This document shows, piece after piece, positions 42,302 to 51,835 of a DNA stretch of 64,000 nucleotides. The stretch spans positions 248,001-312,000 of the forward strand of contig NZ_MWQK01000005.1 of NCBI RefSeq assembly GCF_002210425.1. Direction: 5' to 3'. The first letter of the stretch is position 1. The number at the start of each line of letters is the position of its first letter. The notes under the pieces were generated by a model. It worked only from the letters and a program-made list of their open reading frames with translations. It ran no database searches and had not been told where the DNA came from. Both the position numbers and the translations under genes were made by a program. The DNA comes from Fibrobacter sp. UWB2 (GTDB taxonomy: Bacteria > Fibrobacterota > Fibrobacteria > Fibrobacterales > Fibrobacteraceae).

Positions 42302-45300
42302 CTACCTTCTGCGGATTCTCGGGATTTCCTTTTGGATGAGGAGTTTCTCGATCGGAGCAAATTCTTCGTGCGGCCTGATGGCTTCCTTGTAGAGCACATC
42401 GGCAAGCGTCGGGTTGTGCGCCAGGAACGCAATCAAAATCGCGTTGCGCAAGAAGAATTCATCCATTGCAGCGACTTCGTACTTCTCGTAGAAATTCGCG
42501 ACATATTCCGCAGCAAGCCTGTAATCCTTGGCACGGGCCGCTTCCATAATGTTGAACTCATCCACGAACGATTCCGGAAGCACGTTTGCATTCACGAGCT
42601 TGCGAACCTTCACATAGACCTTGTTCGTGTCACGAGCTTCCATCGGGATACCACGCATCCATTCCACATATTCTTCGCGGAACTTTTTCCAATCCGGAGA
42701 AGTTTCATCCACCTTGAATTTTGGACGCACGAGGCTATCCACCGCCGTCGCTGAATCAACAGAATTTTCCGATACTGCCGCGGAATCCGAGCCCTTTTCA
42801 GAATCATCCGCATTGGAATCAAGCATTGTCGAAATACCTTCGAAAACTTTCTTGCGTTTTTTCACTTCTTTGATATAAGCGAGCAAAGCGCGTTCGCGGT
42901 ACTTGTCCGTACCCGCCTTGAGCATGGACTGCACCTTTATCGGGCGGCGCAATGCATAATCTGCCGAGTCCAAATATTCCGGCCAGCAAATTTCGCAGCT
43001 GTCAAACACCTGCACAATGCGCGCATTCGAATGCACGAAGCGAGCCTCTTCCGCCTTGTTGTCGACAATCGGGATAAACGTGCTATTCGGTTCCACACCA
43101 TCCAAGAGCGATGTAATCATCTTCGACGTAAAGAGGAAATTCTGTTCGCCAAAGAAATCCGGTTCGCGGTGGATGCGCTTGAATTCCTTCACAAGCGTCG
43201 GATCCGTGCTGAAGCGACCAATAGCACGCTGCATCACCGGCTCGTCACTGGCGACAATGATAATGTCCGGCTCCTCAGGAGCCTTGTACAAACTCACGTA
43301 CGGGAACGCCACATCGAGCGCCTTCAAGATGTTGAGGAACAGCAAATCATTGAATTCATAAGTCTGGATCCACTGCACCCAAAGTCCGCCCGGCTTCATG
43401 TAGCGGCGCATCTTCGTATAAAATTCATGGCTGAACAAGCTCGCGACACCGCTCACCCACGGGTTAGAGGGCACGCTAATCATCAAGTCGTACTTGCGGC
43501 GGTTCGTAAGGAAGAACGTCTGCGCATCGTCAATGAAAATATGGATGCGCGGGTCATCGTAACCGCGAGCGTTCCACGGATAAAATCCGCGAGCGAGGTT
43601 CATCATTTCTTCTTCGATTTCCACGCAGTCAAAATCGCGCACTAGCGGATCCGAGAGCAAGTAATGCGCACCCATGCCACTGCCAAACCCGACCATCGCC
43701 GCATCGTAAGGCTTGTCCTTCATCGCCATCGGCATAAATGCAGTCGCCGCCTGCGTAAGCTCATCGCCTTCAATCGGGCGCTCACGATTCTTGCTCATGC
43801 TCGCATCGGCCTTGCCGTTCGTCTTTACGTAATAATGCACATCGGATTCGTGGAAGCTAATCGTCGCCGTCTTACCGTCACGCACCACAATCTTTTCGTC
43901 CGGATGCAAATTCTTGTAAGCGCGGAAGGCGCCTGACGTAATCATGTGCGGATCGAAATTCACAAAGAACGAAGGCAAAATCATCACCGCCGTCATCACG
44001 TAAAAAAGTACGCTATAGCGGAACTTTTTGCGATAAATGACGAGCAAGATAAAGCCAATCATAAAGTCAAGCACGGCAGCGAGCACAAGCGAACCCTTGA
44101 GCTGCATCAGCGGCAACAGCAAAAGTCCACCGCCTGCCGAACCGAGAATCGATCCTACCGTATTCCAGCCGTAAACCTTGCCAATCGGGGCTTCACTCTT
44201 GAACGCACGCGTGAGAATCAACGTAATGAGCGGGAGCGTCATGCCAGCAAAGAAGCTCGTCGGCACCATCCACAAAATCGAAAGTGCGTACTTGAAAATG
44301 CTCCAGCAAACGTAACCGTCATTTGTCGTATTGAAAATCTGGTTCGCGACATTCATGCCTTCCCAGAACGGCTTGTAAAAATACAGAGTGCAAAGCGCAA
44401 AGAATCCCATGAAAATCTGCGCAAGCGAAAGCACCACAAGCGAGTCCTTTTTCAAAAGCTTTCCGCTCACGGCACTGCCAATTGCAAGCCCTAAAATGAA
44501 CGCCGAAAGCATTTGGTCAAAGCTGTGGCTCGAAGAACCCATCAACAGCGAGAGCAAACGGATCCAGACGATTTCATAGACAAACGAAGTAAGTCCCGTA
44601 ATTCCAGCAATCCAGAACCACATGTTCTTCGGCGGCATCGCAAGCTTGTGTTCCGCCACATAATCTTCGTTAAGCGGTTCCTCTCCCCCTTCTTCTTCAA
44701 GTTCTTCCTCGTACGTCGAAGGCGTCGTATAGCCGATAAAGCAGAACACCGCCGCCAATAAGAAGTTAATCGAAGCCGCGACGCAAAGCGTGATGTGGTT
44801 TCCGAGTTCCGGAATCAAGATATAGCTTGTGAACAAAATACCAATGGCACTACCGAGGCTGTTCGTAAAGTAAAGCATCGGGAGCGAGACTTCGGCACCG
44901 CTCTTGCGCATGAGACCTGCCGCGATGAACGGGAACGTCATGCCCACCGCAATCGCAATCGGGAGCGTTGAGCCCGTCGCCAAAACGACCTTCAGAATTT
45001 CCGCGCCGCGCGAACTCAACCCCGCCACAAAATTTGAATCGTAAAAATAATCCGTAATCCAGATGTACATCGGGTGGTAAATCAGCCCGCCAATGCCAAT
45101 CGCAAGCTCCACCGCCGCATACCCGAGTAGCGGCCTCTTCACGCGCTCCACAAGCTTGCCCGCAACAAAACTGCCGATCGCAAGCCCGCCCATGTAAATG
45201 CAGAGCGTGAGCACCTGACCATAGCTCGAATGTCCGAGGAAAAGTTTAAGGTACCTGGCCCACGACCCCTCATAAATGAGACCCGCAAAACCAGAAAGAG

Positions 45301-45328
45301 CAAAAAGCGCGTAAATAACGATATTCAT
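42302..45328 (-). CDS. Giant membrane protein with spermidine-synthase-like methyltransferase-fold domain
   Basis: The 1008-residue protein has an N-terminal membrane part of about 450 residues with two sets of transmembrane helices of the MFS-like type ('YALFALSGFAGLIYEGSWAR' and a second 'LTSFVYEIVWIRLLSLLMGSS', in part). Residues about 500-720 form a spermidine-synthase-like Rossmann domain: 'GFGSGMGAHYLLSDP', 'DCVEIEEEMMNLA', and 'YDLMISVPSNPWVSG'. A C-terminal extension of about 250 residues is helical and partly acidic. It belongs to the fused MFS/spermidine synthase family. The motif set suggests aminopropyl- or methyl-transfer chemistry, but a true polyamine role is doubtful and the membrane part may instead handle a lipid or sugar. 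It is divergent from metH. Confidence 0.8.
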   Translation of the reverse strand: MNIVIYALFALSGFAGLIYEGSWARYLKLFLGHSSYGQVLTLCIYMGGLAIGSFVAGKLVERVKRPLLGYAAVELAIGIGGLIYHPMYIWITDYFYDSNFVAGLSSRGAEILKVVLATGSTLPIAIAVGMTFPFIAAGLMRKSGAEVSLPMLYFTNSLGSAIGILFTSYILIPELGNHITLCVAASINFLLAAVFCFIGYTTPSTYEEELEEEGGEEPLNEDYVAEHKLAMPPKNMWFWIAGITGLTSFVYEIVWIRLLSLLMGSSSHSFDQMLSAFILGLAIGSAVSGKLLKKDSLVVLSLAQIFMGFFALCTLYFYKPFWEGMNVANQIFNTTNDGYVCWSIFKYALSILWMVPTSFFAGMTLPLITLILTRAFKSEAPIGKVYGWNTVGSILGSAGGGLLLLPLMQLKGSLVLAAVLDFMIGFILLVIYRKKFRYSVLFYVMTAVMILPSFFVNFDPHMITSGAFRAYKNLHPDEKIVVRDGKTATISFHESDVHYYVKTNGKADASMSKNRERPIEGDELTQAATAFMPMAMKDKPYDAAMVGFGSGMGAHYLLSDPLVRDFDCVEIEEEMMNLARGFYPWNARGYDDPRIHIFIDDAQTFFLTNRRKYDLMISVPSNPWVSGVASLFSHEFYTKMRRYMKPGGLWVQWIQTYEFNDLLFLNILKALDVAFPYVSLYKAPEEPDIIIVASDEPVMQRAIGRFSTDPTLVKEFKRIHREPDFFGEQNFLFTSKMITSLLDGVEPNSTFIPIVDNKAEEARFVHSNARIVQVFDSCEICWPEYLDSADYALRRPIKVQSMLKAGTDKYRERALLAYIKEVKKRKKVFEGISTMLDSNADDSEKGSDSAAVSENSVDSATAVDSLVRPKFKVDETSPDWKKFREEYVEWMRGIPMEARDTNKVYVKVRKLVNANVLPESFVDEFNIMEAARAKDYRLAAEYVANFYEKYEVAAMDEFFLRNAILIAFLAHNPTLADVLYKEAIRPHEEFAPIEKLLIQKEIPRIRRR

Positions 45329-45595
45329 GAGTGCAAATCTATACTAATTAAGTAGTTATAAATCACCCGCAACGCTTTTTCATTGTAACTTTTTAAAGAC
45401 TTTTCTTTTAGATAAAAAGCACCCGCAGCCGTCATTGAAATCATTTAACCGATTAATCTACATACCGTTTCAATAGGAATATGTAATTTAGGGTATTATG
45501 GGTTCATGGCTCGTGACAGCAATCCGAGCATTTTCTATTTTTATGCATAAAAACAAATATACGCATAAATTCGAATTTTAAACACGGAAATCAAA

Positions 45596-48500
45596 ATGAC
45601 TCTTCGCGAAGCGTTTGAATCAAAGATGATGCTGCTCGATGGCGGCATGGGCTCTGTTATCCAGACTTACGGGATCAAGGGCGCCAACAACGATATGCTC
45701 TCCATCGAAAAGCCCGAGATAATTCTCGACATCCAGCGTCGTTACGTGGATGCAGGCGTGGATTGCCTCACCACGAACACGTTCTCGAGCCAGCGCGTGA
45801 GCCAACACGAATACCACCAGGAACATCGCATCGCCGAGATGAACCGCGCTTCCGTGAAAATCGCAAAGCAGGCCGCCGAAGAAGGCTTCAAGAAGTATGG
45901 CCGCAAAGTCTATATTCTGGGCGACGTCGGCCCGACAAGCAAGATGCTTTCCATGAGCGAAGACGTGAACGACCCGGCAAGCCGCGCCATCACTTTTGAC
46001 GAACTCGAAGATGCGTACTTGGAACAAATTTCCGTGCTCATGGAAGAAGGCGTTGACGCCATCCTCATTGAAACGATTTTCGATACGCTGAATGCGAAAG
46101 CGGCCCTCAGCGCTTACAGCAAGGCAAACGATGCACGCATTGAAGCCGCCAAGGCTGCAGGCACTCCCGAAGCAGAAATTAAGCCGATTGAAGTTATGCT
46201 CTCGATGACCGTGAGCGACGCCTCCGGCCGTACGCTTTCGGGCCAAACGGTCGAAGCATTTGCCGTGAGCGTGATGCACATGCACCCGCTTTCCATTGGC
46301 TTAAACTGCGGTCTCGGTGCAGACGGCATGGTGCCGTACCTCCGCCGCATGGGCGCTATCGCTCCGTGCTACCTCAGCTGCCACCCGAACGCAGGTCTTC
46401 CGAACCAGTTCGGCGGTTATGACGATACGCCCGAAGACATGGTGCGCCTGATGCGCGTTTATCTGGACGACAAGCTCGTGAACATGATTGGCGGTTGCTG
46501 CGGTACGACTCCGGAACACATCGCCGCGATGCGCCAGATGCTTGATGCGCTCCCGGCCGACTACAAGCGCCGTGAACCCGCTCCAAAGTACGTTACCAGC
46601 CCGCGCCTCCGCCTTGCGGGGCTCGAACCGTTGTTCAGAGAACAGGTTCGTCCGAGCAACGGCGCCGACAGCTGCAACGCCGATGATTTCGTGAAGGTCG
46701 GCGAACGTTGCAACGTCGCGGGCTCCAAGAAGTTCCTGCGTCTCATCAACGAGAAGAATTACGAAGAAGCGCTCGACATTGCCCGTAAGCAAGTCGATGA
46801 CGGCGCCGACGTCATTGACGTCAACATGGACGACGGCCTCCTCGATGCCACCGCCGAAATGCGCACTTTCTTGAACTTGATTGCATCTGACCCTGCCGTG
46901 AGCCGCGTGCCGATCATGGTCGACAGTTCCCGCTTTGAAGTTATCGAAGAAGGCCTCAAGTGCATCCAGGGCAAGAGCATCGTGAACTCGATTTCCCTCA
47001 AGATGGGCGAAAAGGCGTTTATCGAACACGCACTCACCGTGAAGCGCCTCGGTGCCGCTGTGATCGTGATGCTCTTCGACGAAGAAGGCCAGGCCACGAA
47101 CTACGAGCGCCGCGTACAAATTGCATCCCGTGCTTACGATATCATGGTGAAGCAACTGCACTTCGACCCGTCCGATATCATTTACGACCCGAACGTTTTG
47201 ACGGTCGCTACCGGCATGGCAGAACACAACGCCTACGCCATTGACTTTATCCGCGCTGTCCGCTGGATTATGGACAACCTCCCCGGCGTCCGCATCTCGG
47301 GCGGTCTTTCGAACCTCTCGTTCGCATTCCGCGGCAACAACTACTTGCGCGAAGCAATGCACACCACGTTCTTGCATTACGCCATCCCGAACGGCATGGG
47401 CATGGCGATTATGAACCCGAGCGCCATTATCAAATACAAGACGATTCCGCTTGAACTCCGCATGGCGATTACCGAAGTCATCTTCAACACGGAACCGGAA
47501 GCAAGCGAAGAACTCATCGAAATTGCAAGCCGCATGACGGCCGCCCAAGCCAAGGCAAAGGAAACTGGCGCCAAGTACGACCCGAAAGCAATCTTTGCCG
47601 TAAGCACAGGTGCAAGCAGCTCTTCTGACGAAGGCAACGCGTCCGCTGACGCCAAGCCCACCACGCCCGAAGAACGCTTGCAAGAAGCACTCCTCAAGGG
47701 AACATCCACAACGCTCCAGCCCGATTTGATGGAACTCATCAACCGTGGCGATAGCCCGGTCGGCATCATTTCAGGTCCGCTGATGGACGGCATGAACGAA
47801 GTCGGCCGTCGTTTCGGTGAAGGCAAGATGTTCCTCCCGCAAGTCGTGAAGACCGCACGTACGATGAAAAAAGCTGTGGAAATTTTGCAGCCTTACATCG
47901 AAGCAGGCAAAGATGCAAACGCATCGAGCCGCGGTAAAATCGTCATCGCCACCGTCAAGGGCGACGTGCACGATATCGGCAAGAACATCGTTTCTGTGAT
48001 TATGGCTTGTAACGGCTATGACATGGTAGACCTCGGCGTGATGGTTCCCGAAGATGTCATCGTCAAGGCTGCGATTGAGAACAAAGCGGATATCTTGAGC
48101 CTTTCCGGTCTCATTACGCCGTCTCTTGAAGAAATGTGTACGGTCGCAAAGGCTATGCAAGCCGCCGGTCAGCGCATCCCGATCATCGTCGGTGGTGCCA
48201 CCACCTCGCCCACGCATACTGCCGTGAAAATCGCTCCGTGCTATGACGGTCCTGTTTTCCACGTGCGCGACGCCGCCAGCAATCCGGGCCTCGCCCAGAA
48301 ATTGCTCGACCCCGCCACTCGCGAACAGACAATTCAAGAAAACCGCGAAGAGCAGCAGCGCATCCGCGACAAGCAAAACGGCATCAAAACGGAAGCAGCA
48401 AACGCCATGGCCGCAGCCGCCTCCACGCCGGAAGAACGCCGTTTCCAATACGACTGGAGCAAATACCAGCCAGTACAGCCACCGTTCATGGGCGAAAGCA

Positions 48501-49246
48501 AGCTCCCGCCGATTCCTATCGAAAAGATTATCCCGCTCATCAGCTGGGAATACTTCTTCTTCACTTGGAAAATCAAGCCGGACGAAGAAGAAGCCAAGAA
48601 GCTCAAGGCCGATGCCGAGGCGCTCATCAAGTCGCTCACAAAGCCCGAATACGCCCTCCGCGCCGTTCAGGCATTCTACCCCGCTGCCGGTACCGAAAAG
48701 TCCGTTATCTTTAACACGGGCCGCACAGGCACGGACGCAGACCTCATCGAAGTCTCGACCGCACGCCAGCAGAATCCCGAAGGCACTTGTCTTGCGCTCT
48801 GCGATTACGTCGCTCCGGCAAACGCCAATACCGCAAGCGTTTTCGCCTCCCCCGCAGGCAAGGACGTTTTCCGCGACATCGTCGGTGCATTCGCAGTGAC
48901 CATGAGCGACACGTTCGTCAAGCGCCTCGAAAAGCTCAAAGCAGAACAGGGCGGCAGCGATTACGACGTGCTCCTCATGCAGACTGTCGCCGACCGCCTC
49001 GCCGAAGCAGGCGCTGAATACTTGAGCCAGGAACTCGACCGCACAAGCGGCTGGAAGGGCATCCGCCCGGCCGTCGGCTACCCCGTGCTCCCGAACATCA
49101 AGGAAATCTTCAACGTCGCAAAACTCATCGACTTCAAGAGCGTAGGCATCAGCCTCACCGAAAACGGCGCCATGTACCCGCAAGCCTCCGTAAGTGGCCT
49201 CTACATTAGCCACCCCGAAATCGATTACTTCCAGGTAAAGTTGTAA
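45596..49246 (+). CDS. metH: Cobalamin-dependent methionine synthase
   Basis: The 1216-residue enzyme has all MetH modules in order: homocysteine S-methyltransferase with zinc cysteines ('GLNCGLG' and 'GGCCGTTPEHI', to about residue 325), pterin-binding domain ('VGERCNVAGSKKF' from about 365), cobalamin cap and B12-binding domain with DVHDIGK (His792 is the lower cobalt ligand) and 'LSGLITPS', and a C-terminal AdoMet reactivation domain with 'GWKGIRPAVGYPVLPN'. A Ser/Ala-rich linker lies near residue 675. It makes methionine from the homocysteine supplied by MetY and needs B12, whose uptake receptor is encoded at 556-1. I found no riboswitch in the 267 bases upstream. Confidence 0.98.
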   Translation: MTLREAFESKMMLLDGGMGSVIQTYGIKGANNDMLSIEKPEIILDIQRRYVDAGVDCLTTNTFSSQRVSQHEYHQEHRIAEMNRASVKIAKQAAEEGFKKYGRKVYILGDVGPTSKMLSMSEDVNDPASRAITFDELEDAYLEQISVLMEEGVDAILIETIFDTLNAKAALSAYSKANDARIEAAKAAGTPEAEIKPIEVMLSMTVSDASGRTLSGQTVEAFAVSVMHMHPLSIGLNCGLGADGMVPYLRRMGAIAPCYLSCHPNAGLPNQFGGYDDTPEDMVRLMRVYLDDKLVNMIGGCCGTTPEHIAAMRQMLDALPADYKRREPAPKYVTSPRLRLAGLEPLFREQVRPSNGADSCNADDFVKVGERCNVAGSKKFLRLINEKNYEEALDIARKQVDDGADVIDVNMDDGLLDATAEMRTFLNLIASDPAVSRVPIMVDSSRFEVIEEGLKCIQGKSIVNSISLKMGEKAFIEHALTVKRLGAAVIVMLFDEEGQATNYERRVQIASRAYDIMVKQLHFDPSDIIYDPNVLTVATGMAEHNAYAIDFIRAVRWIMDNLPGVRISGGLSNLSFAFRGNNYLREAMHTTFLHYAIPNGMGMAIMNPSAIIKYKTIPLELRMAITEVIFNTEPEASEELIEIASRMTAAQAKAKETGAKYDPKAIFAVSTGASSSSDEGNASADAKPTTPEERLQEALLKGTSTTLQPDLMELINRGDSPVGIISGPLMDGMNEVGRRFGEGKMFLPQVVKTARTMKKAVEILQPYIEAGKDANASSRGKIVIATVKGDVHDIGKNIVSVIMACNGYDMVDLGVMVPEDVIVKAAIENKADILSLSGLITPSLEEMCTVAKAMQAAGQRIPIIVGGATTSPTHTAVKIAPCYDGPVFHVRDAASNPGLAQKLLDPATREQTIQENREEQQRIRDKQNGIKTEAANAMAAAASTPEERRFQYDWSKYQPVQPPFMGESKLPPIPIEKIIPLISWEYFFFTWKIKPDEEEAKKLKADAEALIKSLTKPEYALRAVQAFYPAAGTEKSVIFNTGRTGTDADLIEVSTARQQNPEGTCLALCDYVAPANANTASVFASPAGKDVFRDIVGAFAVTMSDTFVKRLEKLKAEQGGSDYDVLLMQTVADRLAEAGAEYLSQELDRTSGWKGIRPAVGYPVLPNIKEIFNVAKLIDFKSVGISLTENGAMYPQASVSGLYISHPEIDYFQVKL

Positions 49247-49247
49247 T

Positions 49248-49391
49248 GCAAATCAGAACCGCAACCACTTTTGGTTGATGTTCGATGGAGACAAGTTAAT
49301 TTCGTTCGTCGAATTCGGATTTGTAAATGAAGGTGTCAGCAATTCCGTCCACGGCGGAGTCGTCTGGTACCAAATGCGCTTAACATTCTAA
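49248..49391 (+). pseudogene. C-terminal remnant of an outer-membrane beta-barrel protein
   Basis: Directly behind the metH stop, a 47-codon open stretch ends in a typical barrel C-terminus, with alternating hydrophobic residues in 'GGVVWYQMRLTF' and a final Phe before TAA. The upstream part 'HFWLMFDGDKLISFVEFGF' also looks like barrel strands. There is no start codon with a ribosome-binding site and the stretch is far too short, so I take it as the leftover 3' end of a deleted gene. It cannot be assigned to a family. Confidence 0.45.
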
Positions 49392-49415
49392 GTTCTGCCA
49401 ACTAAAATCTTGTAA

Positions 49416-49751
49416 TTAAGCTTTACTTTCCGCCTTCCACGGCGTAAGCCCAACGACATTATCAACTGGGAGCGCAAACGCAATCCCCTGCCCCATCGTA
49501 TTGAGGCCAGCCTTTTCGTATAGAGAATGGAGCACCGCATCCTTCACGTTCAGCGGCACGAGAATCATCACGACTTCTTTTTCAGGTTGGATAGCGATAT
49601 GGAAGAAAGCTTCCGCTTCCTTATTTGCTGTACCACGGGCGTTCAAGACCGTGCCACCACGGGCACCCGCCTCTTTAGCGGCTTCCATCACAGTATCGGA
49701 GAATCCGTTATTCACAATGCAGATAATTAATTCATGTGTATTCGGTTTCAT
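49416..49751 (-). CDS. PII-like signalling protein 1 (DUF1538-associated)
   Basis: The 111-residue protein has the ferredoxin-like fold pattern of PII family proteins: an opening strand 'ELIICIVNNGFSDTVMEAAKEAGARGGTVLNARG', read in parts, then a loop region and a closing 'VVMILVPLNVKDAVLHSLYEKAG' strand-helix unit. The GARGGTVL element is shared with many PII-like proteins. The T-loop lacks the Tyr/Ser modification site of GlnB. It starts three bases from the neighbouring PII-like gene (AGAGGG site) and lies last in an operon with the DUF1538 membrane protein. It probably senses a metabolite (nucleotide or bicarbonate class) and gates the membrane partner; the ligand is unknown. Confidence 0.85.
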   Translation of the reverse strand: MKPNTHELIICIVNNGFSDTVMEAAKEAGARGGTVLNARGTANKEAEAFFHIAIQPEKEVVMILVPLNVKDAVLHSLYEKAGLNTMGQGIAFALPVDNVVGLTPWKAESKA

Positions 49752-49753
49752 AA

Positions 49754-50167
49754 TTACCCTCTCCCTACCTGAGATCGGTTGTCGCTCAAAAAGTTAAATA
49801 CCGACTTGCCAATAACGCTTGACATCGGAATCGTATAGGCAATGCCCTTGCCGTTCACAATCGTCCTAAATTTTTCTTCCAGACATTCCAGGACGGCAGG
49901 CACATGGTCTTCGCCAATGATGCTGATAATCACTGCGCGTTCAGAGTCCGCAAGTCCAAGTGCCGCCATGATTTCGCGCGGAGCCGTTCCATGCCCGTAA
50001 AACACGAACTGCATATTCGCGCCAAACGACTGGATGTAATCCATGTAAAAGTCCGCCTTTGAACGGTTCACCGTCGTCACCAGAATCTTGAGGCGATTCA
50101 TCGAGACTTTCGAATGAACCTTTTGAGGCATCGCCCGTTTCAAAACATTCTTCACAGTTTCAACCAT
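49754..50167 (-). CDS. PII-like signalling protein 2 (DUF1538-associated)
   Basis: The 137-residue protein has a charged N-terminal extension of about 20 residues and then a PII-like domain beginning 'MNRLKILVTTVNRSKADFYMDY' (in part). The later 'VIISIIGEDHVPAVLECLEEKF' is the second strand-helix unit. A GAGG site lies upstream of ATG 50167; starting at the inner Met at 50104 would remove the extension. It is a paralogue of the next gene, though only weakly similar. The pair with the DUF1538 protein forms a compact operon in which the gaps are two to nine bases. Confidence 0.85.
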   Translation of the reverse strand: MVETVKNVLKRAMPQKVHSKVSMNRLKILVTTVNRSKADFYMDYIQSFGANMQFVFYGHGTAPREIMAALGLADSERAVIISIIGEDHVPAVLECLEEKFRTIVNGKGIAYTIPMSSVIGKSVFNFLSDNRSQVGRG

Positions 50168-50176
50168 CGCATGCCT

Positions 50177-51709
50177 CTACACAAAGTCAATAATCTGTTC
50201 GTCATCGGCATCCTGCAAGCGACGCATCATAATCCTGTTGCGCCAAAGCCTTGCCACAATTGCCTTGAAACCAAGCACCTGGATCGTAATGAGCGGAGTC
50301 ATTGCGACCATCGCCACAATGCCAAAGGCATAATTCAAAATCGAATCGCCACCGTCGTGAATCACGGAGCACGCGCCAATTGCCAACGGCAGAATAAAGC
50401 TCGAAGTCAACGGACCACTCGCTACGCCACCGGAGTCAAACGCAATCGCCGTATAAAGTTTCGGTACAAAGAACGAAAGCCCCAGTGAAATAAAATAACC
50501 CGGCAAGAGGTAATAGATTATCGGGAATCCGATAATAATGCGAAGCATCGAAAGTCCAATCGAAATACCCACGCCCACCGAGAGCGCAATCAGCATCGAG
50601 CGCTTGGTCACAAGGCCACCGGTCACTTCTTCGACCTGCTTGTTGAGCACATGCACCGCCGGTTCTGCAAGCACCACCACCATGCCGATGATAAAGCCAG
50701 CCGCCACAAGCGCATGCGGGCGTTTCGCCAGTTCACACCCGATTTCAAAACCAATCGGCAAGAATCCGACCGTCACCGCCGTCAAGAAAATCACAAGCCC
50801 GAAAAACGTGTAAAGAATCCCGACACCCACTTGCACAAGCTTCACCATCGGGAGCTTGAGTACCGTCCACTGCAGCGCACAGAAAAACACGACAATCAGC
50901 CCAAGCGCCACAAGCACTTCACGGGCAATCACCATCACCGTAGGCAAAAAGTGTTCACCAAGGCTCGCGTCCACCGAATATGCCGCCGTCGAAAGTTCAT
51001 ACGTCAAGTCGCCCTTCGAAAATACCACCAAACCCATCAGCGCCAAAATCGGGCCAACCGAGCAAAGCGCAATCAAGCCGAAGCTATTTTCCGATGCATG
51101 CTTACCACCAATCGCACCCGCAACACCCACGCCAAGCGCCATGATGAACGGCACCGTAATCGGCCCCGTCGTCACGCCACCCGAATCAAACGCGAGCGGC
51201 ACAAACGCATTCCGCCCGACGGACACCATGAGCATCCCGAGCATGAACAGCACCATGTAAAAGAAGATGATAATCAACGAAAGGTCTTTCTTAAAAACAA
51301 TCTTCAAAATCGCAAGGAGCAAAAAAATCCCGACCCCCACGCCAATCGTCGAAATCAAAAGAATCGGCCGTACCGCATTTTTCACCTGTTCTGCAAGTAC
51401 GGACAAGTCCGGTTCCGCAACCGTAATGAGAACCCCCATCACAAAGCACACCGAAACGAGCAACAGGAGCCTACGCGACTTAGTCAAACCCGACCCCACA
51501 TACGCCCCCATCGGGGTCATTGCAAGGTCTGCTCCCAAGTTAAAAAGTCCAATACCGATAATCAAAAAAATCGCGCTAACCGTAAAAACAATCTGCTCTT
51601 TCAGCGAAAAAGTCACAAGCGGGGTATGCGAAACCACCAGCACAATAAGCGTAATGGGCAAAACAGAGGCAAAAGCCTCTTTCAATTTTTCAAAAAGAAT
51701 TTTTTGCAT
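50177..51709 (-). CDS. DUF1538 family membrane transporter
   Basis: The 510-residue protein has about twelve membrane segments and an internal duplication. Each half contains an 'AFDSGGV' motif: 'FDSGGVTTGPITVPFIMAL' at about residue 200 and 'FDSGGVASGPLTSSFILPL' at about 430, both with the same following GP(I/L)T. Two DUF1538 domains give it the look of an inverted-repeat or tandem-repeat transporter. Start ATG 51709 is chosen over a longer frame that would add an unrelated 32 residues. The two PII-like genes that follow in the operon suggest regulation by a metabolite. DUF1538 has no established substrate that I know of. Confidence 0.88.
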   Translation of the reverse strand: MQKILFEKLKEAFASVLPITLIVLVVSHTPLVTFSLKEQIVFTVSAIFLIIGIGLFNLGADLAMTPMGAYVGSGLTKSRRLLLLVSVCFVMGVLITVAEPDLSVLAEQVKNAVRPILLISTIGVGVGIFLLLAILKIVFKKDLSLIIIFFYMVLFMLGMLMVSVGRNAFVPLAFDSGGVTTGPITVPFIMALGVGVAGAIGGKHASENSFGLIALCSVGPILALMGLVVFSKGDLTYELSTAAYSVDASLGEHFLPTVMVIAREVLVALGLIVVFFCALQWTVLKLPMVKLVQVGVGILYTFFGLVIFLTAVTVGFLPIGFEIGCELAKRPHALVAAGFIIGMVVVLAEPAVHVLNKQVEEVTGGLVTKRSMLIALSVGVGISIGLSMLRIIIGFPIIYYLLPGYFISLGLSFFVPKLYTAIAFDSGGVASGPLTSSFILPLAIGACSVIHDGGDSILNYAFGIVAMVAMTPLITIQVLGFKAIVARLWRNRIMMRRLQDADDEQIIDFV

Positions 51710-51744
51710 CGCTATAAAATATATTTTATTTCTTACTCTTCTTG

Positions 51745-51772
51745 TCATGCCCGCCTCCGAGCGGGCACCTCC
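51745..51772 (-). repeat. Hairpin-ATGACA repeat, minus-strand copy
   Basis: On the minus strand GCCCGCTCGGAGGCGGGC forms a GCCCGC/GCGGGC stem and is followed by ATGACA, exactly the layout of the copies at 15340 and 18372. It lies in the divergent promoter region between DUF1538 and the sigma factor. Confidence 0.75.
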
Positions 51773-51835
51773 TTTTAAAAAAAATTTCAGCATCCATGCA
51801 ACCAACCCTCATCCCCATGCATCAAAAATAACGAA

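Noticed and set aside
45329-45595. A second riboswitch (B12 or SAM) ahead of metH
   Set aside because: I searched the 267-base leader for the B12-box core and for S-box elements and saw neither.
46301-47683. A 460-codon open frame on the minus strand inside metH
   Set aside because: It lies opposite the conserved MetH coding frame, and its translation has the skewed composition expected of an antisense frame. It has no recognisable motif.
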